Positions 24,228 to 34,344 of a DNA stretch of 64,000 nucleotides are shown here, piece by piece (position 1 is the stretch's first letter; the number at the start of each line of letters is the position of its first letter). Both the position numbers and the translations under genes were made by a program. Below the pieces are notes generated by a model that made no database searches, had not been told where the DNA came from, and was given only the letters and a program-made list of their open reading frames with translations. Source of the stretch: Ponticaulis profundi (GTDB taxonomy: Bacteria > Pseudomonadota > Alphaproteobacteria > Caulobacterales > Hyphomonadaceae); NCBI RefSeq assembly GCF_042659465.1, contig NZ_JBHSSW010000066.1:186001-250000 (forward strand), read 5' to 3'.

Positions 24228-24303
24228 GGATTCGAACCCTCGATACGCGTTAACGTATACTCCCTTAGCAGGGGAGCGCCTTCAGCCACTCGGCCACCTC
24301 TCC
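24214..24303 (-). tRNA. tRNA-Ser (anticodon GCU)
   Basis: Read on the minus strand, 90 bases fold as a class II tRNA. The acceptor stem pairs ggagagg with cctctcc, and the discriminator G plus CCA are encoded. The D arm contains the gccgagtggctgaaggc segment. The anticodon stem ctccc/gggag holds loop ctgctaa, giving anticodon GCU for AGC/AGU codons. A long variable arm has the stem atacg/cgtat, and the T arm contains ttcgaat. The 3' end is the integration site of the adjacent element. Confidence 0.96.
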
Positions 24304-24479
24304 GGAAAGAGCGTCGATAGCAGAGGTCGGTTTGAAATGCCAATAGCAAACCGCTCAAAGATCCAAGAAAAATGCGAAATTATCACAGTAGATCACCGAC
24401 AACGTGACAAAAGAGAGTCTAGACCTTAAGCCTAGTTCCGATCATATTCGCGCCACATTGCAAAGGGATACAGACTCGC

Positions 24480-24872
24480 GTGTTGGACAAGATTTTCACC
24501 TGGTGGAGCGGCTGGACCGTGAACACACTGTTTGACGTCAAGCGCCGTTCAGATTTCATCGGCGAAGACGATTACGGCAATCGTTATTTCGAAGACAGAA
24601 AACCGAGTTATGAAGGCCGTCATCGCCGCTATGTCCTGTATAAAGGGCTCGCGGAACCTTCCAAGGTGCCAGCGGACTGGCATGGCTGGCTGCACTACAC
24701 TTATGATGAGCCGCCGACCAAAGCGCCTCTGGCCCGAAAATCCTTTGAAACAGACCATACGCCAAACCTGACAGGTACGATTTATGCGTATCGTCCGAAG
24801 GGCAGTCTGGTGAATGGTGGGCAGCGCCGCGAAGCGGACAGCGACTATGAGGCCTGGTCACCGGATGCGTAA
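24480..24872 (+). CDS. NADH:ubiquinone oxidoreductase accessory subunit NDUFA12 family
   Basis: A 130-residue homologue of the mitochondrial complex I B17.2/NDUFA12 subunit, found in alphaproteobacterial complex I as an accessory protein. Diagnostic stretches: GEDDYGNRYFED, RRYVLYKG and PADWHGWLHYTYDEPP. The C-terminus contains the YRPKGSL part common to bacterial members. It starts with GTG at 24480 (TTG at 24483 is an alternative). The following mlaD-like gene overlaps its end by 8 bases. In this class it is encoded away from the main nuo operon. It lies on the cytoplasmic side of complex I. Confidence 0.92.
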   Translation: MLDKIFTWWSGWTVNTLFDVKRRSDFIGEDDYGNRYFEDRKPSYEGRHRRYVLYKGLAEPSKVPADWHGWLHYTYDEPPTKAPLARKSFETDHTPNLTGTIYAYRPKGSLVNGGQRREADSDYEAWSPDA

Positions 24873-25335
24873 CTCAGTATTTGAAACCATTCTTGGCCTT
24901 GTTGTGATCGTCGCAGCAGGCGCATTCCTTGCTTTCGCGATGAGCACGACCGAATCAAGTGGTCAGTCCGGGACTTACAGTGTTACGGCCCGCTTCAATT
25001 CTGTTGTTGGCGTGGATAGCGGCACGGACGTTCGCATGGCCGGCGTTAAAGTGGGTCGCGTGACGAATGTCAGCATCGATCCTGAGCGCGCCGAAGCTGT
25101 GCTGACGCTGTCTGTCCGCGATGATGTCGAACTGCGTGACGATGCCGATGCCAAGGTGACCTCTGATGGCTTGCTTGGCGGTGCGTTTATTTCAATCGAA
25201 CCAGGCGGCGGTTTTGAGACGATTCCTCAGGACGGTTCCGGCGAGATTATCTACACCCGCGGTAGCGTCGATATTCTGACACTGTTTGCAAGCTTTGCAG
25301 GCGGGCAGGGAAGCGGTTCTGATTCGAGTGAGTAA
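24865..25335 (+). CDS. mlaD: MlaD-like outer-membrane lipid asymmetry protein (MCE domain)
   Basis: A 156-residue protein with one N-terminal transmembrane anchor (about 7-27, TILGLVVIVAAGAFLAFAM) and one MCE domain (YSVTARFNSVVGVDSGTDVRMAGVKVGRVTNVSI). In the Mla pathway MlaD forms a periplasmic hexamer that carries phospholipids between MlaC and the MlaFEB transporter. The other mla genes are not in the window. The start is the ATG at 24865, overlapping NDUFA12; longer frames begin inside the previous gene. The Ser/Gly-rich C-terminus overlaps the DUF2155 gene start. Confidence 0.9.
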   Translation: MRNSVFETILGLVVIVAAGAFLAFAMSTTESSGQSGTYSVTARFNSVVGVDSGTDVRMAGVKVGRVTNVSIDPERAEAVLTLSVRDDVELRDDADAKVTSDGLLGGAFISIEPGGGFETIPQDGSGEIIYTRGSVDILTLFASFAGGQGSGSDSSE

Positions 25336-25993
25336 ATCTGTGCGTCGTTCTCTTCGTGTAAGCGTTTTTGCAGTCGTGTCAGGCTTGGCCGGCGCGTTTG
25401 GTCTGCCGGCCCTGGCTCAATATGAAGAGCCGATTCCTCAGGAAGTCCCGACGGAAGAGGCGCCTCCCGAGCTGGATGGCCAGCCTATGCTGGAAGACGA
25501 GGAAGAGAACAGCGCCAACAGCCGGCTTCGACCGCTCTTCGCGCCAAACTACACCGGAGAAGGCGCGCCTGAGCGTGAAGCTGAACCCGACGATGAAGAT
25601 GAAGACGACGCGGCATTCGACTATGAACAGCAGCCTGCTGTTGTTCTGCGAGGTCTCGACAAGATAACCGGGCGTTCAACAGACTTTACGGTTTCATCTG
25701 GCGCGTCTGCCTTGTTTGGCGGGCTTCGGGTCACTGTTCGAGCCTGTCACCAGTCGCCGCCAACAGAAGCGCCTGAATCCGTCGCGTATCTGGAAATCGA
25801 GGACTATGGCTTCTCGATTGCAGACCCGAGCGAACTTTCCGAAGATATCGACAAGGACAAGCGGGTCTTTCATGGATGGATGTTCGCGTCATCGCCGGGC
25901 ATCCATGCTCTGGAGCATCCGATCTATGACGTCTGGGTGATCCGCTGCACAACGGAAGCGCCGGATCTTTCCTCTGAGGACAGCGAGTCGTAG
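25328..25993 (+). CDS. DUF2155 domain-containing exported protein
   Basis: A 221-residue protein with a signal peptide (about 1-27, ending GLPALAQ), a long acidic Pro/Glu-rich stretch (about 28-100) and a conserved C-terminal DUF2155 domain (VLRGLDKITGRSTDFTVSSG to PIYDVWVIRC). Function is unknown; the family is alphaproteobacterial and commonly sits beside NDUFA12 and aat. I chose GTG at 25328, overlapping the mlaD stop, because it gives a clean signal peptide; GTG 25340 is also possible. The last 70 bases overlap the convergent aat gene. Confidence 0.85.
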   Translation: MSKSVRRSLRVSVFAVVSGLAGAFGLPALAQYEEPIPQEVPTEEAPPELDGQPMLEDEEENSANSRLRPLFAPNYTGEGAPEREAEPDDEDEDDAAFDYEQQPAVVLRGLDKITGRSTDFTVSSGASALFGGLRVTVRACHQSPPTEAPESVAYLEIEDYGFSIADPSELSEDIDKDKRVFHGWMFASSPGIHALEHPIYDVWVIRCTTEAPDLSSEDSES

Positions 25994-26585
25994 GCGCCGA
26001 ATGAGGCGTGACGTCTGAGGGCCTGATAGAGCAGGTGGTGGAAGTCACGTCTTGGCATTTCGATGATGCCGAACTGTTCCAGATGCGGATTGTAGAATTG
26101 CGCGTCCAGCAGGCGATATCCGCCGTAAATCAATCGATCAACCAGATACACAAGCGCGACCTTCGAGGCGTTCGTCACGCGTGAGAACATGCTTTCGCCA
26201 AAGAAGGCGCCATTGACCGCTACGCCGTAAAGCCCACCGACCAGTTTATTCTCCTGCCAGCATTCCACGGAGTGTGCGTAGCCCAGACGATACAAATCGC
26301 TGTAGAGGTTCAGAATGGTGGAGTTGATCCAGGTTGAAGGCCGGTCCTTTGTGGATGCGGCGCAAGCCTCCATCACGCGGGAGAATGCGGTGTCCGTTCG
26401 AATCTCGAACGGCTCGGACCGGATCACCTTCCGAAGTTTCCGGGGAATGTGAAATCCTTCCAGTGGCAGGACCCCGCGAATTTCGGGGTCCACCAGAAAC
26501 AGATCCGGATCGTCTTTGTCTTCCGCCATGGGAAAAATACCCTGACGGTAGCAGTTCAACAGATCTTCAGCGTCGAACTCCGGCC

Positions 26586-26589
<4 letters not shown>
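25924..26589 (-). CDS. aat: Leucyl/phenylalanyl-tRNA-protein transferase
   Basis: A 221-residue cytoplasmic enzyme of the N-end rule pathway. It transfers Leu or Phe from aminoacyl-tRNA to proteins with N-terminal Lys or Arg, marking them for ClpS/ClpAP. Signature parts: LLNCYRQGIFPMAE, VDPEIRGVLPLEGFHIPRKLRK, the central WQENKLVGGLYGVAVNGAFFGESMF and LLDAQFYNPHLEQFG. Length is normal. It overlaps accC by ATGA and is the last gene of the aroQ-accB-accC-aat operon. Its 3' end overlaps the convergent DUF2155 gene by 70 bases. Confidence 0.95.
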
Positions 26590-27932
<1,343 letters not shown>

Positions 27933-27944
27933 GAGTGGCCTGCC

Positions 27945-28442
<498 letters not shown>

Positions 28443-28455
28443 TGTTATTTGCCTT

Positions 28456-28899
28456 TCAAGTCGAAGGAATCAGTTGCGCCAAGGCTTTCAGCGCAAGCAC
28501 ATACCCAACCGATCCCAGTCCTGCAATCGAGCCCTTCACAACGGGGCTGATATAATTCACTGATCTGAACGCATCACGCGCTGCCGGGTTGGACAAATGC
28601 ACTTCAATCACCGGGATGTCGAGCGCCTTTAGCGCATCATGAATGGCGACAGAGGTGTGTGTGTAGGCGGCTGCATTCAGAATGACGCCGGATGCTTCAG
28701 TACGCGCCTGTTGAAGCCAGTCAACAATTTGGCCCTCATGGTTGGATTGCAGCATTTCAACACCAATATCGAATACCTGAGCTTCCTTAAGAAGCAGGGC
28801 TCCGATATCGTCGAGCGTCTGATGTCCGTAAATCTCGGGCTCGCGCTGGCCGAGCAGATTGAGATTGGGGCCATTTATGCAGAAAACACGTCTGGTCAT
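28456..28899 (-). CDS. aroQ: 3-Dehydroquinate dehydratase, type II
   Basis: A 147-residue enzyme of the shikimate pathway, converting 3-dehydroquinate to 3-dehydroshikimate; type II forms dodecamers. The N-terminal INGPNLNLLGQREPEIYG holds Arg19 and Tyr24 of the flexible active-site loop. NAAAYTHTSVAIHDAL and VIEVHLSNPAARDAFR contain the catalytic His and substrate-binding residues. It is the first gene of the aroQ-accB-accC-aat operon, divergent from thiS with a 71-base gap holding both promoters. Confidence 0.96.
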   Translation of the reverse strand: MTRRVFCINGPNLNLLGQREPEIYGHQTLDDIGALLLKEAQVFDIGVEMLQSNHEGQIVDWLQQARTEASGVILNAAAYTHTSVAIHDALKALDIPVIEVHLSNPAARDAFRSVNYISPVVKGSIAGLGSVGYVLALKALAQLIPST

Positions 28900-28970
28900 T
28901 TTGGTCTTGTCCGATCACAAACTTATCTCTTAAGCCCAGACGAATGACAGGTTTCGAAAGGCGGGTACAC

Positions 28971-29171
28971 GTGAAAATTAGGCTGAACGGCGAAGCGCGC
29001 GAGGTCAAGCCGGGAATGAGTGTTCTCCAACTGGTAACTGAGCTTGAACTCAACCCAAAAGGGGTTGCAGTCGAGCGCAATCTGGAAATTGTGCCAAAAT
29101 CACTCCATGGCGACACCCTTCTGCAGGAAGGTGATTCCCTGGAGATCGTCGAATTCGTAGGAGGCGGTTAA
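28971..29171 (+). CDS. thiS: Sulfur carrier protein ThiS
   Basis: A 66-residue ubiquitin-fold protein ending in Gly-Gly-Gly. The C-terminal Gly is adenylated and thiocarboxylated and delivers sulfur for the thiazole of thiamine. The start is GTG at 28971 (VKIRLNGEAREV), which gives the normal ThiS N-terminus; an in-frame ATG at 28944 would add nine residues. thiG starts on the last base of its stop codon. No TPP riboswitch fits in the short upstream gap. Confidence 0.93.
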   Translation: MKIRLNGEAREVKPGMSVLQLVTELELNPKGVAVERNLEIVPKSLHGDTLLQEGDSLEIVEFVGGG

Positions 29172-29962
29172 TGGCCCTCGACACAGTCCAAAATTCCGAT
29201 CAGCTTGTTATTGCAGGGCGCACCTTCAATTCGCGCCTCATTATTGGCACGGGTAAGTATAAAACATACGAGCAGAACGCCGAAGCGGCCGTTGCTGCGG
29301 GCGTTGACATGGTCACGGTGGCAATTCGCCGAGTGAACCTGACCGATGCGTCTCAACCTCGGCTGACAGACCATGTGTCGCCTAAGGACTATACCTTTCT
29401 CCCAAACACAGCGGGCTGCTTCACAGCAGAAGATGCGATCCGCACCTTGCGTCTGGCGCGAGAGGCAGGTGGCTGGGATCTGGTAAAGCTCGAAGTGCTT
29501 TCAGATCAGAAGACGCTCTATCCAAATATGCCGGAAACGCTTCGAGCCGCCGAACTCCTCATCAAAGAGGGGTTTCAGGTCATGGTGTATTGTTCGGATG
29601 ATCCGGTTTACGCCAAAAAGCTCGAAGATGCGGGCTGCTGTGCGATCATGCCGCTTGGTTCGCTCATCGGGTCGGGGCTGGGCATTATGAACCCTGTGAA
29701 CATCCGATTGATTGTTGAGCAGACGCGTGTGCCGGTCATTGTGGATGCGGGCGTGGGCACGGCATCGGATGCCGCAGTCGCTATGGAGCTCGGCTGTGAC
29801 GGTGTCCTGATGAACACAGCAATCGCTGAAGCAAAAGACCCTGTCCTTATGGCCAGTGCGATGAAGCATGCGGTGATCGCAGGACGTCAATCCTATCTGG
29901 CCGGTCGGATGCCGAAAAAGCGGTATGCTGACCCGAGCTCTCCACTGGCGGGCCTGATCTAA
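29171..29962 (+). CDS. thiG: Thiazole synthase
   Basis: A 263-residue TIM-barrel enzyme that makes thiazole phosphate from DXP, ThiS-thiocarboxylate and dehydroglycine. The Schiff-base Lys is Lys106 in WDLVKLEVL. FNSRLIIGTGKY (N-terminus), PLGSLIGSGLGIMNP and VDAGVGTASDAAVAMELGCD (phosphate-binding loops) are all family landmarks. It is translationally coupled to thiS. thiO/thiH, thiF, thiC and thiE are not in the window, so the dehydroglycine source is unknown. Confidence 0.96.
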   Translation: MALDTVQNSDQLVIAGRTFNSRLIIGTGKYKTYEQNAEAAVAAGVDMVTVAIRRVNLTDASQPRLTDHVSPKDYTFLPNTAGCFTAEDAIRTLRLAREAGGWDLVKLEVLSDQKTLYPNMPETLRAAELLIKEGFQVMVYCSDDPVYAKKLEDAGCCAIMPLGSLIGSGLGIMNPVNIRLIVEQTRVPVIVDAGVGTASDAAVAMELGCDGVLMNTAIAEAKDPVLMASAMKHAVIAGRQSYLAGRMPKKRYADPSSPLAGLI

Positions 29963-30001
29963 GCCTCTCCAATCATATGGTGATAGCTTCCTAGCGCGAA
30001 G

Positions 30002-30043
30002 CGTGTATCGATGTTACGCTACGGCAAATAACAACGATACACG
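30002..30043. promoter_or_regulatory. Long inverted repeat upstream of the BVMO gene
   Basis: Two 15-base arms (cgtgtatcgatgtta at 30002-30016; taacaacgatacacg at 30029-30043) are complementary at 14 of 15 positions, with a 12-base spacer. The right arm ends just before the GGGAGG ribosome-binding site. It could be an operator for a TetR-like repressor or form an mRNA hairpin limiting translation. No regulator gene is adjacent. Confidence 0.55.
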
Positions 30044-30060
30044 TGCGGGAGGTGCTCTTC

Positions 30061-31596
30061 ATGGAAAGAGCGATTGAGACAGAACATGTTGATGTTCTGA
30101 TTGTTGGAGCTGGGCTATCTGGCATTGGCGCAGCTTATCATCTGCAGCAGAAATGCCCGTCAAAATCATATCGTATTTTTGAAGGGCGCTCTGCAATGGG
30201 CGGTACCTGGGATTTGTTTCGCTATCCCGGCATCCGGTCTGATTCCGACATGCATACGCTTGGATATGCCTTCAAACCCTGGGAGGCAGCAAAGGCAATT
30301 GCTGATGGTCCATCCATACGGGCCTATATCGAGGAAACGGCAGACGAGAACGGAATCAGCCAAAACATCCGCTATGATCATCAGGTCATAAATGCATCGT
30401 GGAGCAGTGATGACGCGCGATGGAATGTGACAGCCAGAAACACCCAAACTGGCGAGTTGGTTGAGCAGTCCTGCCAGTTTCTGATGATGTGCTCCGGCTA
30501 TTATAATTATGAAGGTGGCTATAAACCGGACTTTGAAGGGGAGGCTTCTTTCAAGGGCGAGGTCATTCATCCGCAGGCCTGGCCGGAAAACCTGGAATAT
30601 TCAGGCAAGAAGGTCGTCATCATCGGGTCCGGCGCAACCGCTGTAACGCTCGTGCCGGAAATGGCGAAACAGGCGGGCCATGTGACCATGTTGCAGCGTT
30701 CGCCAACCTATGTCGTTTCACGACCGGCGACAGATACCGTCGCAAACAATCTGCGCAAATTTCTCCCGTCAAAGCTCGCTTATACACTCACGCGCTGGAA
30801 GAATGTGCTGGTACAACGCTTCTTCTACAAACTTGCCCGGTCGCGGCCGGAAAAAGTGAAGGAACGCATGGTTGGTATGGTGCGTGAGCATCTTGGGCCG
30901 GACTATGACGTGGAAAAGCATTTTACACCGACCTACAATCCCTGGGATCAGCGTGTTTGCCTCGTTCCGGATGCCGATCTGTTCGAGTCGATCAAATCAG
31001 GCAAATCCAGCGTGGTGACGGACCAGATTGAGCGTTTTGACGAAAGCGGTATTCAACTGAAATCAGGTGAACATCTGGATGCAGATATCATCGTTACTGC
31101 CACCGGGCTTGATCTCGTGTTTCTGGGAAAGATTGCGCTCGAGGTCGATGGAAAGCAGGTCCAGCCGAATACGCTGTTGAACTATAAGGGCATCATGTAC
31201 TCGGACGTGCCGAACCTTGCCGCAGTCTTTGGTTATACAAACGCCAGCTGGACGCTGAAGGCAGATCTTTCCAGCGAGTATATGTGCCGCATACTCAAAC
31301 ACATGGATCGCACGGGAACCGATTTTGCAGTTCCGAAACAGTCGCGCGATGATCTTGAACTGGAGCCCTGGCTCGATTTTTCGTCAGGTTATGTGCAGCG
31401 CTCGATTGATAAATTTCCGCGGCAGGCGAGCGACAAACCGTGGAAGCTGAACCAGGACTACGCGAAGGACTTGTTCGCGCTGCGCTTCGGAAAGCTGGAT
31501 GATGGCGTTCTGACCTTTAGGAAACGCCACCAATCCGATCTGATCGAGATCGATCAGGCTGCCACGCGTTCGACGAATACTGTGCCGGCTGAATAG
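30061..31596 (+). CDS. Flavin-containing monooxygenase, Baeyer-Villiger type
   Basis: A 511-residue FAD- and NADPH-dependent monooxygenase. The first Rossmann motif is GAGLSG (16-21), the second GSGATA near 190. Between them is FKGEVIHPQAWP (about 164-175), which fits the Baeyer-Villiger fingerprint F-x-G-x3-H-x3-W-P. Such enzymes oxidise ketones to esters or lactones; the substrate is unknown. The start is the ATG at 30061, behind GGGAGGTG; an in-frame start at 30043 lies before this site. A long inverted repeat sits directly upstream. The 3' end overlaps the convergent KAS III gene by 43 bases. Confidence 0.9.
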   Translation: MERAIETEHVDVLIVGAGLSGIGAAYHLQQKCPSKSYRIFEGRSAMGGTWDLFRYPGIRSDSDMHTLGYAFKPWEAAKAIADGPSIRAYIEETADENGISQNIRYDHQVINASWSSDDARWNVTARNTQTGELVEQSCQFLMMCSGYYNYEGGYKPDFEGEASFKGEVIHPQAWPENLEYSGKKVVIIGSGATAVTLVPEMAKQAGHVTMLQRSPTYVVSRPATDTVANNLRKFLPSKLAYTLTRWKNVLVQRFFYKLARSRPEKVKERMVGMVREHLGPDYDVEKHFTPTYNPWDQRVCLVPDADLFESIKSGKSSVVTDQIERFDESGIQLKSGEHLDADIIVTATGLDLVFLGKIALEVDGKQVQPNTLLNYKGIMYSDVPNLAAVFGYTNASWTLKADLSSEYMCRILKHMDRTGTDFAVPKQSRDDLELEPWLDFSSGYVQRSIDKFPRQASDKPWKLNQDYAKDLFALRFGKLDDGVLTFRKRHQSDLIEIDQAATRSTNTVPAE

Positions 31597-32699
31597 CCCG
31601 CCCCGAACGAACAGATCAGGCCTTTGTCTCCGGCGGTGAAGTCATCCTTGTTCTTGTGGAACGCGATGATTGAACCCGCCGAGGACGTGTTTGCATATGT
31701 GTCCAGTACGGTTGGGCTCTCTTCCGGTGTTGCTTCGTGGCCGAGTACTTTGGCGGCAATCAGACGGTTCATGTTGGCATTGGCCTGATGAAGCCAGAGG
31801 CGCTTGAGGTCTTCGGACACCAGGTTGAGGCGGTCCATCTCGCTCTGGATCATCGTGGCGACCATAGGAACGACTTCCTTGAAGACTTTGCGGCCTTCCT
31901 GAACAAAGAGTTTGTCTTCGGCGCCGATCCCTTCCGGAGCTGCACGATTCAGAAAACCAAAATTGTTACGGATATTGTTGGAGAACTGAGTTTTCAGGCT
32001 CGTTCCAAGGATTTTCCAGTGGTCAGCCGGCGCGATATCAACATCTTCGACCAGAACTGCAGTTGCCACATCACCGAAGATGAAGTGACTGTCGCGATCA
32101 CGGAAGTTGAGGTGACCGGAACAGATTTCCGGGTTCACCATCAGGACGGATTTGACGCTACCGGATCGAACGAAATCTGCAGCCGTCTGAATACCAAATG
32201 TCGCTGATGAGCAGGCGACGTTCATGTCGAAGGCGAAGCCGGGAATGCCAAGCGCCTGTTGAATCTCAACAGCCATTGCCGGATATGCGCGTTGCATGTT
32301 CGAAGCCGCACAAAGCACGGCGCCAACCTCGGAAGGGTCACGGCCAGCCGTTTCGAGCGCTTGTTTAGCAGCCTTCACGGCCATTTCTGCGAGAACCGAA
32401 ATTTCCTCATTTGGCCGTTCCGGAATACGCGGGCACATAATGTCCGGGTCCAGAACGCCTTCCTTGTCGATCACATAGCGGGATTTGATGCCGGATGCTT
32501 TTTCGATGAATTCGACAGATGACTTCGGCTTCGGTTCGACACTGCCAGATTCAATTTCGGCAGCATGTTCAGAATTCCATTTGTCCGACCACGCATTGAA
32601 GCTCTCGACGAGTTCTTCATTGGAGATGCTGTTCGGAGGGGTCCACAATCCGGTTGCGGAAATAACTGGCGTTGGCACGACTACGATCCCTGTGTGCAT
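31554..32699 (-). CDS. Beta-ketoacyl-ACP synthase III-like protein
   Basis: A 381-residue thiolase-fold condensing enzyme of the FabH type. The catalytic triad is visible as Cys163 (NVACSSATFG), His304 (LWLHQANANM) and Asn337 (YANTSSAGS). It is longer than housekeeping FabH (about 320): residues 30-100 hold an insertion (SDKWNSEHAAEIESGSVEPK and following), as in a distinct FabH-like subfamily. It may condense acyl-CoA with malonyl-ACP or make beta-ketoacyl products. I used the ATG at 32699; a TTG at 32717 is in frame and neither has a clear ribosome-binding site. Confidence 0.85.
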   Translation of the reverse strand: MHTGIVVVPTPVISATGLWTPPNSISNEELVESFNAWSDKWNSEHAAEIESGSVEPKPKSSVEFIEKASGIKSRYVIDKEGVLDPDIMCPRIPERPNEEISVLAEMAVKAAKQALETAGRDPSEVGAVLCAASNMQRAYPAMAVEIQQALGIPGFAFDMNVACSSATFGIQTAADFVRSGSVKSVLMVNPEICSGHLNFRDRDSHFIFGDVATAVLVEDVDIAPADHWKILGTSLKTQFSNNIRNNFGFLNRAAPEGIGAEDKLFVQEGRKVFKEVVPMVATMIQSEMDRLNLVSEDLKRLWLHQANANMNRLIAAKVLGHEATPEESPTVLDTYANTSSAGSIIAFHKNKDDFTAGDKGLICSFGAGYSAGTVFVERVAA

Positions 32700-32763
32700 A
32701 TATCTTTGATTCTGCAAGTTAGGGGTAGTTTCCAGCCTCGTCGAGCCAGAATGAAAAACTCAA

Positions 32764-33354
32764 CTATCTGGTGTGATGCTGGACTTCCAGAAAGCGCGGG
32801 CAGGACAGTTCGTGATCGTTTACCATACCGACGGCCTGCATGAAGGCGTAGACAATGGTCGGGCCGCAGAATTTAAAGCCGCGCTTTTTCAGGTCTTTCG
32901 AAAGGCGGTCGGAGATTTCTGTCTTGGTTGGTGCATCCTGAAAAACGGCGTGATTTCCGATGATGGGATTGCCATTCACATAAGCCCAGAGCCAGTCAGA
33001 AAAATTTTCACCGGATTGCTCGAAAGCCAGATAGGCCTTGGCATTTCCGACGAGCGCATTGATCTTTGATCTCGATCGAATGATTCCGGGGTTCTGAAGC
33101 GCTTTCTCAATGCGATCTTCCGTCCAGAGGGCAATCTTTTCGGGCTGAAAGTTTTCGAACTCTTCGCGAAAATTGTCACGCTTGTAGAGGATTGTCCGCC
33201 ACGACAAACCCGCCTGAAACCCGTCCAGCTGTAGCTTCTCCCAGAGCGCGCGGGAATCATACTCCGGAACGCCCCATTCCTCGTCATGATAGGCTCGATA
33301 AACCGCATCGTCAGCGGGCGCCCAGGCGCAGGGGAGAACGGAAACCGCTGACAT
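32764..33354 (-). CDS. tag: DNA-3-methyladenine glycosylase I
   Basis: A 196-residue base-excision repair enzyme that removes 3-methyladenine from alkylated DNA. The zinc-binding set Cys9, His23 and H181-x3-C185 has the spacing known from Tag. DDAVYRAYHDEEWG, FQAGLSWRTILYKR and GFKFCGPTIVYAFMQAVG are signature segments. Length is normal. It is followed on the same strand by ygfZ going upstream; the 17-base gap suggests co-transcription from the ygfZ side. Confidence 0.95.
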   Translation of the reverse strand: MSAVSVLPCAWAPADDAVYRAYHDEEWGVPEYDSRALWEKLQLDGFQAGLSWRTILYKRDNFREEFENFQPEKIALWTEDRIEKALQNPGIIRSRSKINALVGNAKAYLAFEQSGENFSDWLWAYVNGNPIIGNHAVFQDAPTKTEISDRLSKDLKKRGFKFCGPTIVYAFMQAVGMVNDHELSCPRFLEVQHHTR

Positions 33355-33371
33355 TTTTCAGGCCTTTTGAT

Positions 33372-34205
33372 TCAATTGGGAACGTAGTCGGGAAGGGTGC
33401 AGGAAATCTGCATACCATCCAGAGTTGGATCATCACCCCGTTCTGCAGCCGTGGCAAGCCGATCCATTCGCACCAGCGCCAGTCCATGTTGCCCGTTCCA
33501 TGTGAGGATGGAGCCGACGGTGGATTCGCCTGCCTTGATCTCTGTGAGGTCGGTCGAGAACGGATGATCCGAGGCGATCTTGCAGGTGCGTTTGCGAACT
33601 TCGGTTTTTCGCTTCATGCGGCTGGCAACTTCCTGGCCGATGAAGCAGCCCTTCTTGAAATCGACACCATGCGTGACATCGAGATTTACATCGCTTGGGA
33701 AGACGTCGCTTGGACCATAGTCCAGACCACATTCCGGCAGGACGCGTTCGATACGCAGTTCAGCATAGGCTGCTTCCTGCGTTGGTGCGGCTGCGTCTGA
33801 GCGTTCAGCGATCACCCTCAGGAATTCAGCCCCCAGCCTTGGGTCGGGCGAACTTGCTTGCGGCGCATTCAGGCTTTCGGGACCAGCGCTCTTCGGCACG
33901 AGAAAGACGCCAAGATCCGTCATGGCCTCGATCTGCACATCGGCGCGCAGCTTCAGCATGGTCAATCGCTTGAAGGTGTCTGCTGCCACGCTTTCCGGCG
34001 CATCCATCCAAAGCGCGTCTTCTGTGCGCAAGAAATACAGGTCAGAGAGGATTTTCCCCTGCGGCGTCAGTAGAGCGCCGAAACGTGCCTCTCCAACGGC
34101 CAGATCATCCAGTCGACAAGTGACAATCCGGTTCAGAAAGCTGATGGTTTCAGAGCCAGTGATACGTGCAACGGAGCGGTGAGAGAGCGGAAGTGTTTCT
34201 GTCAT
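33372..34205 (-). CDS. ygfZ: Folate-binding protein YgfZ
   Basis: A 277-residue GcvT-like protein that binds tetrahydrofolate and helps Fe-S cluster assembly or repair. The signature is KKGCFIGQEVASR, whose Cys is conserved. The N-terminal RITGSETISFLNRIVT and GKILSDLYFLR segments fit the family. I chose the ATG at 34205, after GGAG; a longer reading to 34310 adds residues not typical of the family. It is divergent from the dihydroorotase gene. A co-operon with tag is likely. Confidence 0.93.
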   Translation of the reverse strand: MTETLPLSHRSVARITGSETISFLNRIVTCRLDDLAVGEARFGALLTPQGKILSDLYFLRTEDALWMDAPESVAADTFKRLTMLKLRADVQIEAMTDLGVFLVPKSAGPESLNAPQASSPDPRLGAEFLRVIAERSDAAAPTQEAAYAELRIERVLPECGLDYGPSDVFPSDVNLDVTHGVDFKKGCFIGQEVASRMKRKTEVRKRTCKIASDHPFSTDLTEIKAGESTVGSILTWNGQHGLALVRMDRLATAAERGDDPTLDGMQISCTLPDYVPN

Positions 34206-34344
34206 CATGGCTCCAAGATAGGTGCGATTCTGCAAATTCATATGGCAGATCGTTCCAGCCGGGGGGATTGATCCTGTCACGCGTTCAGGGCAAGTCTCAA
34301 TCTGTCTCATTTACCCGCTTTGCAGAAGATTCGGAGACTGCGAA

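Noticed and set aside
24214..24303. tRNA-Ser possibly damaged by integration
   Set aside because: All stems, the anticodon, the variable arm and the encoded CCA are intact.
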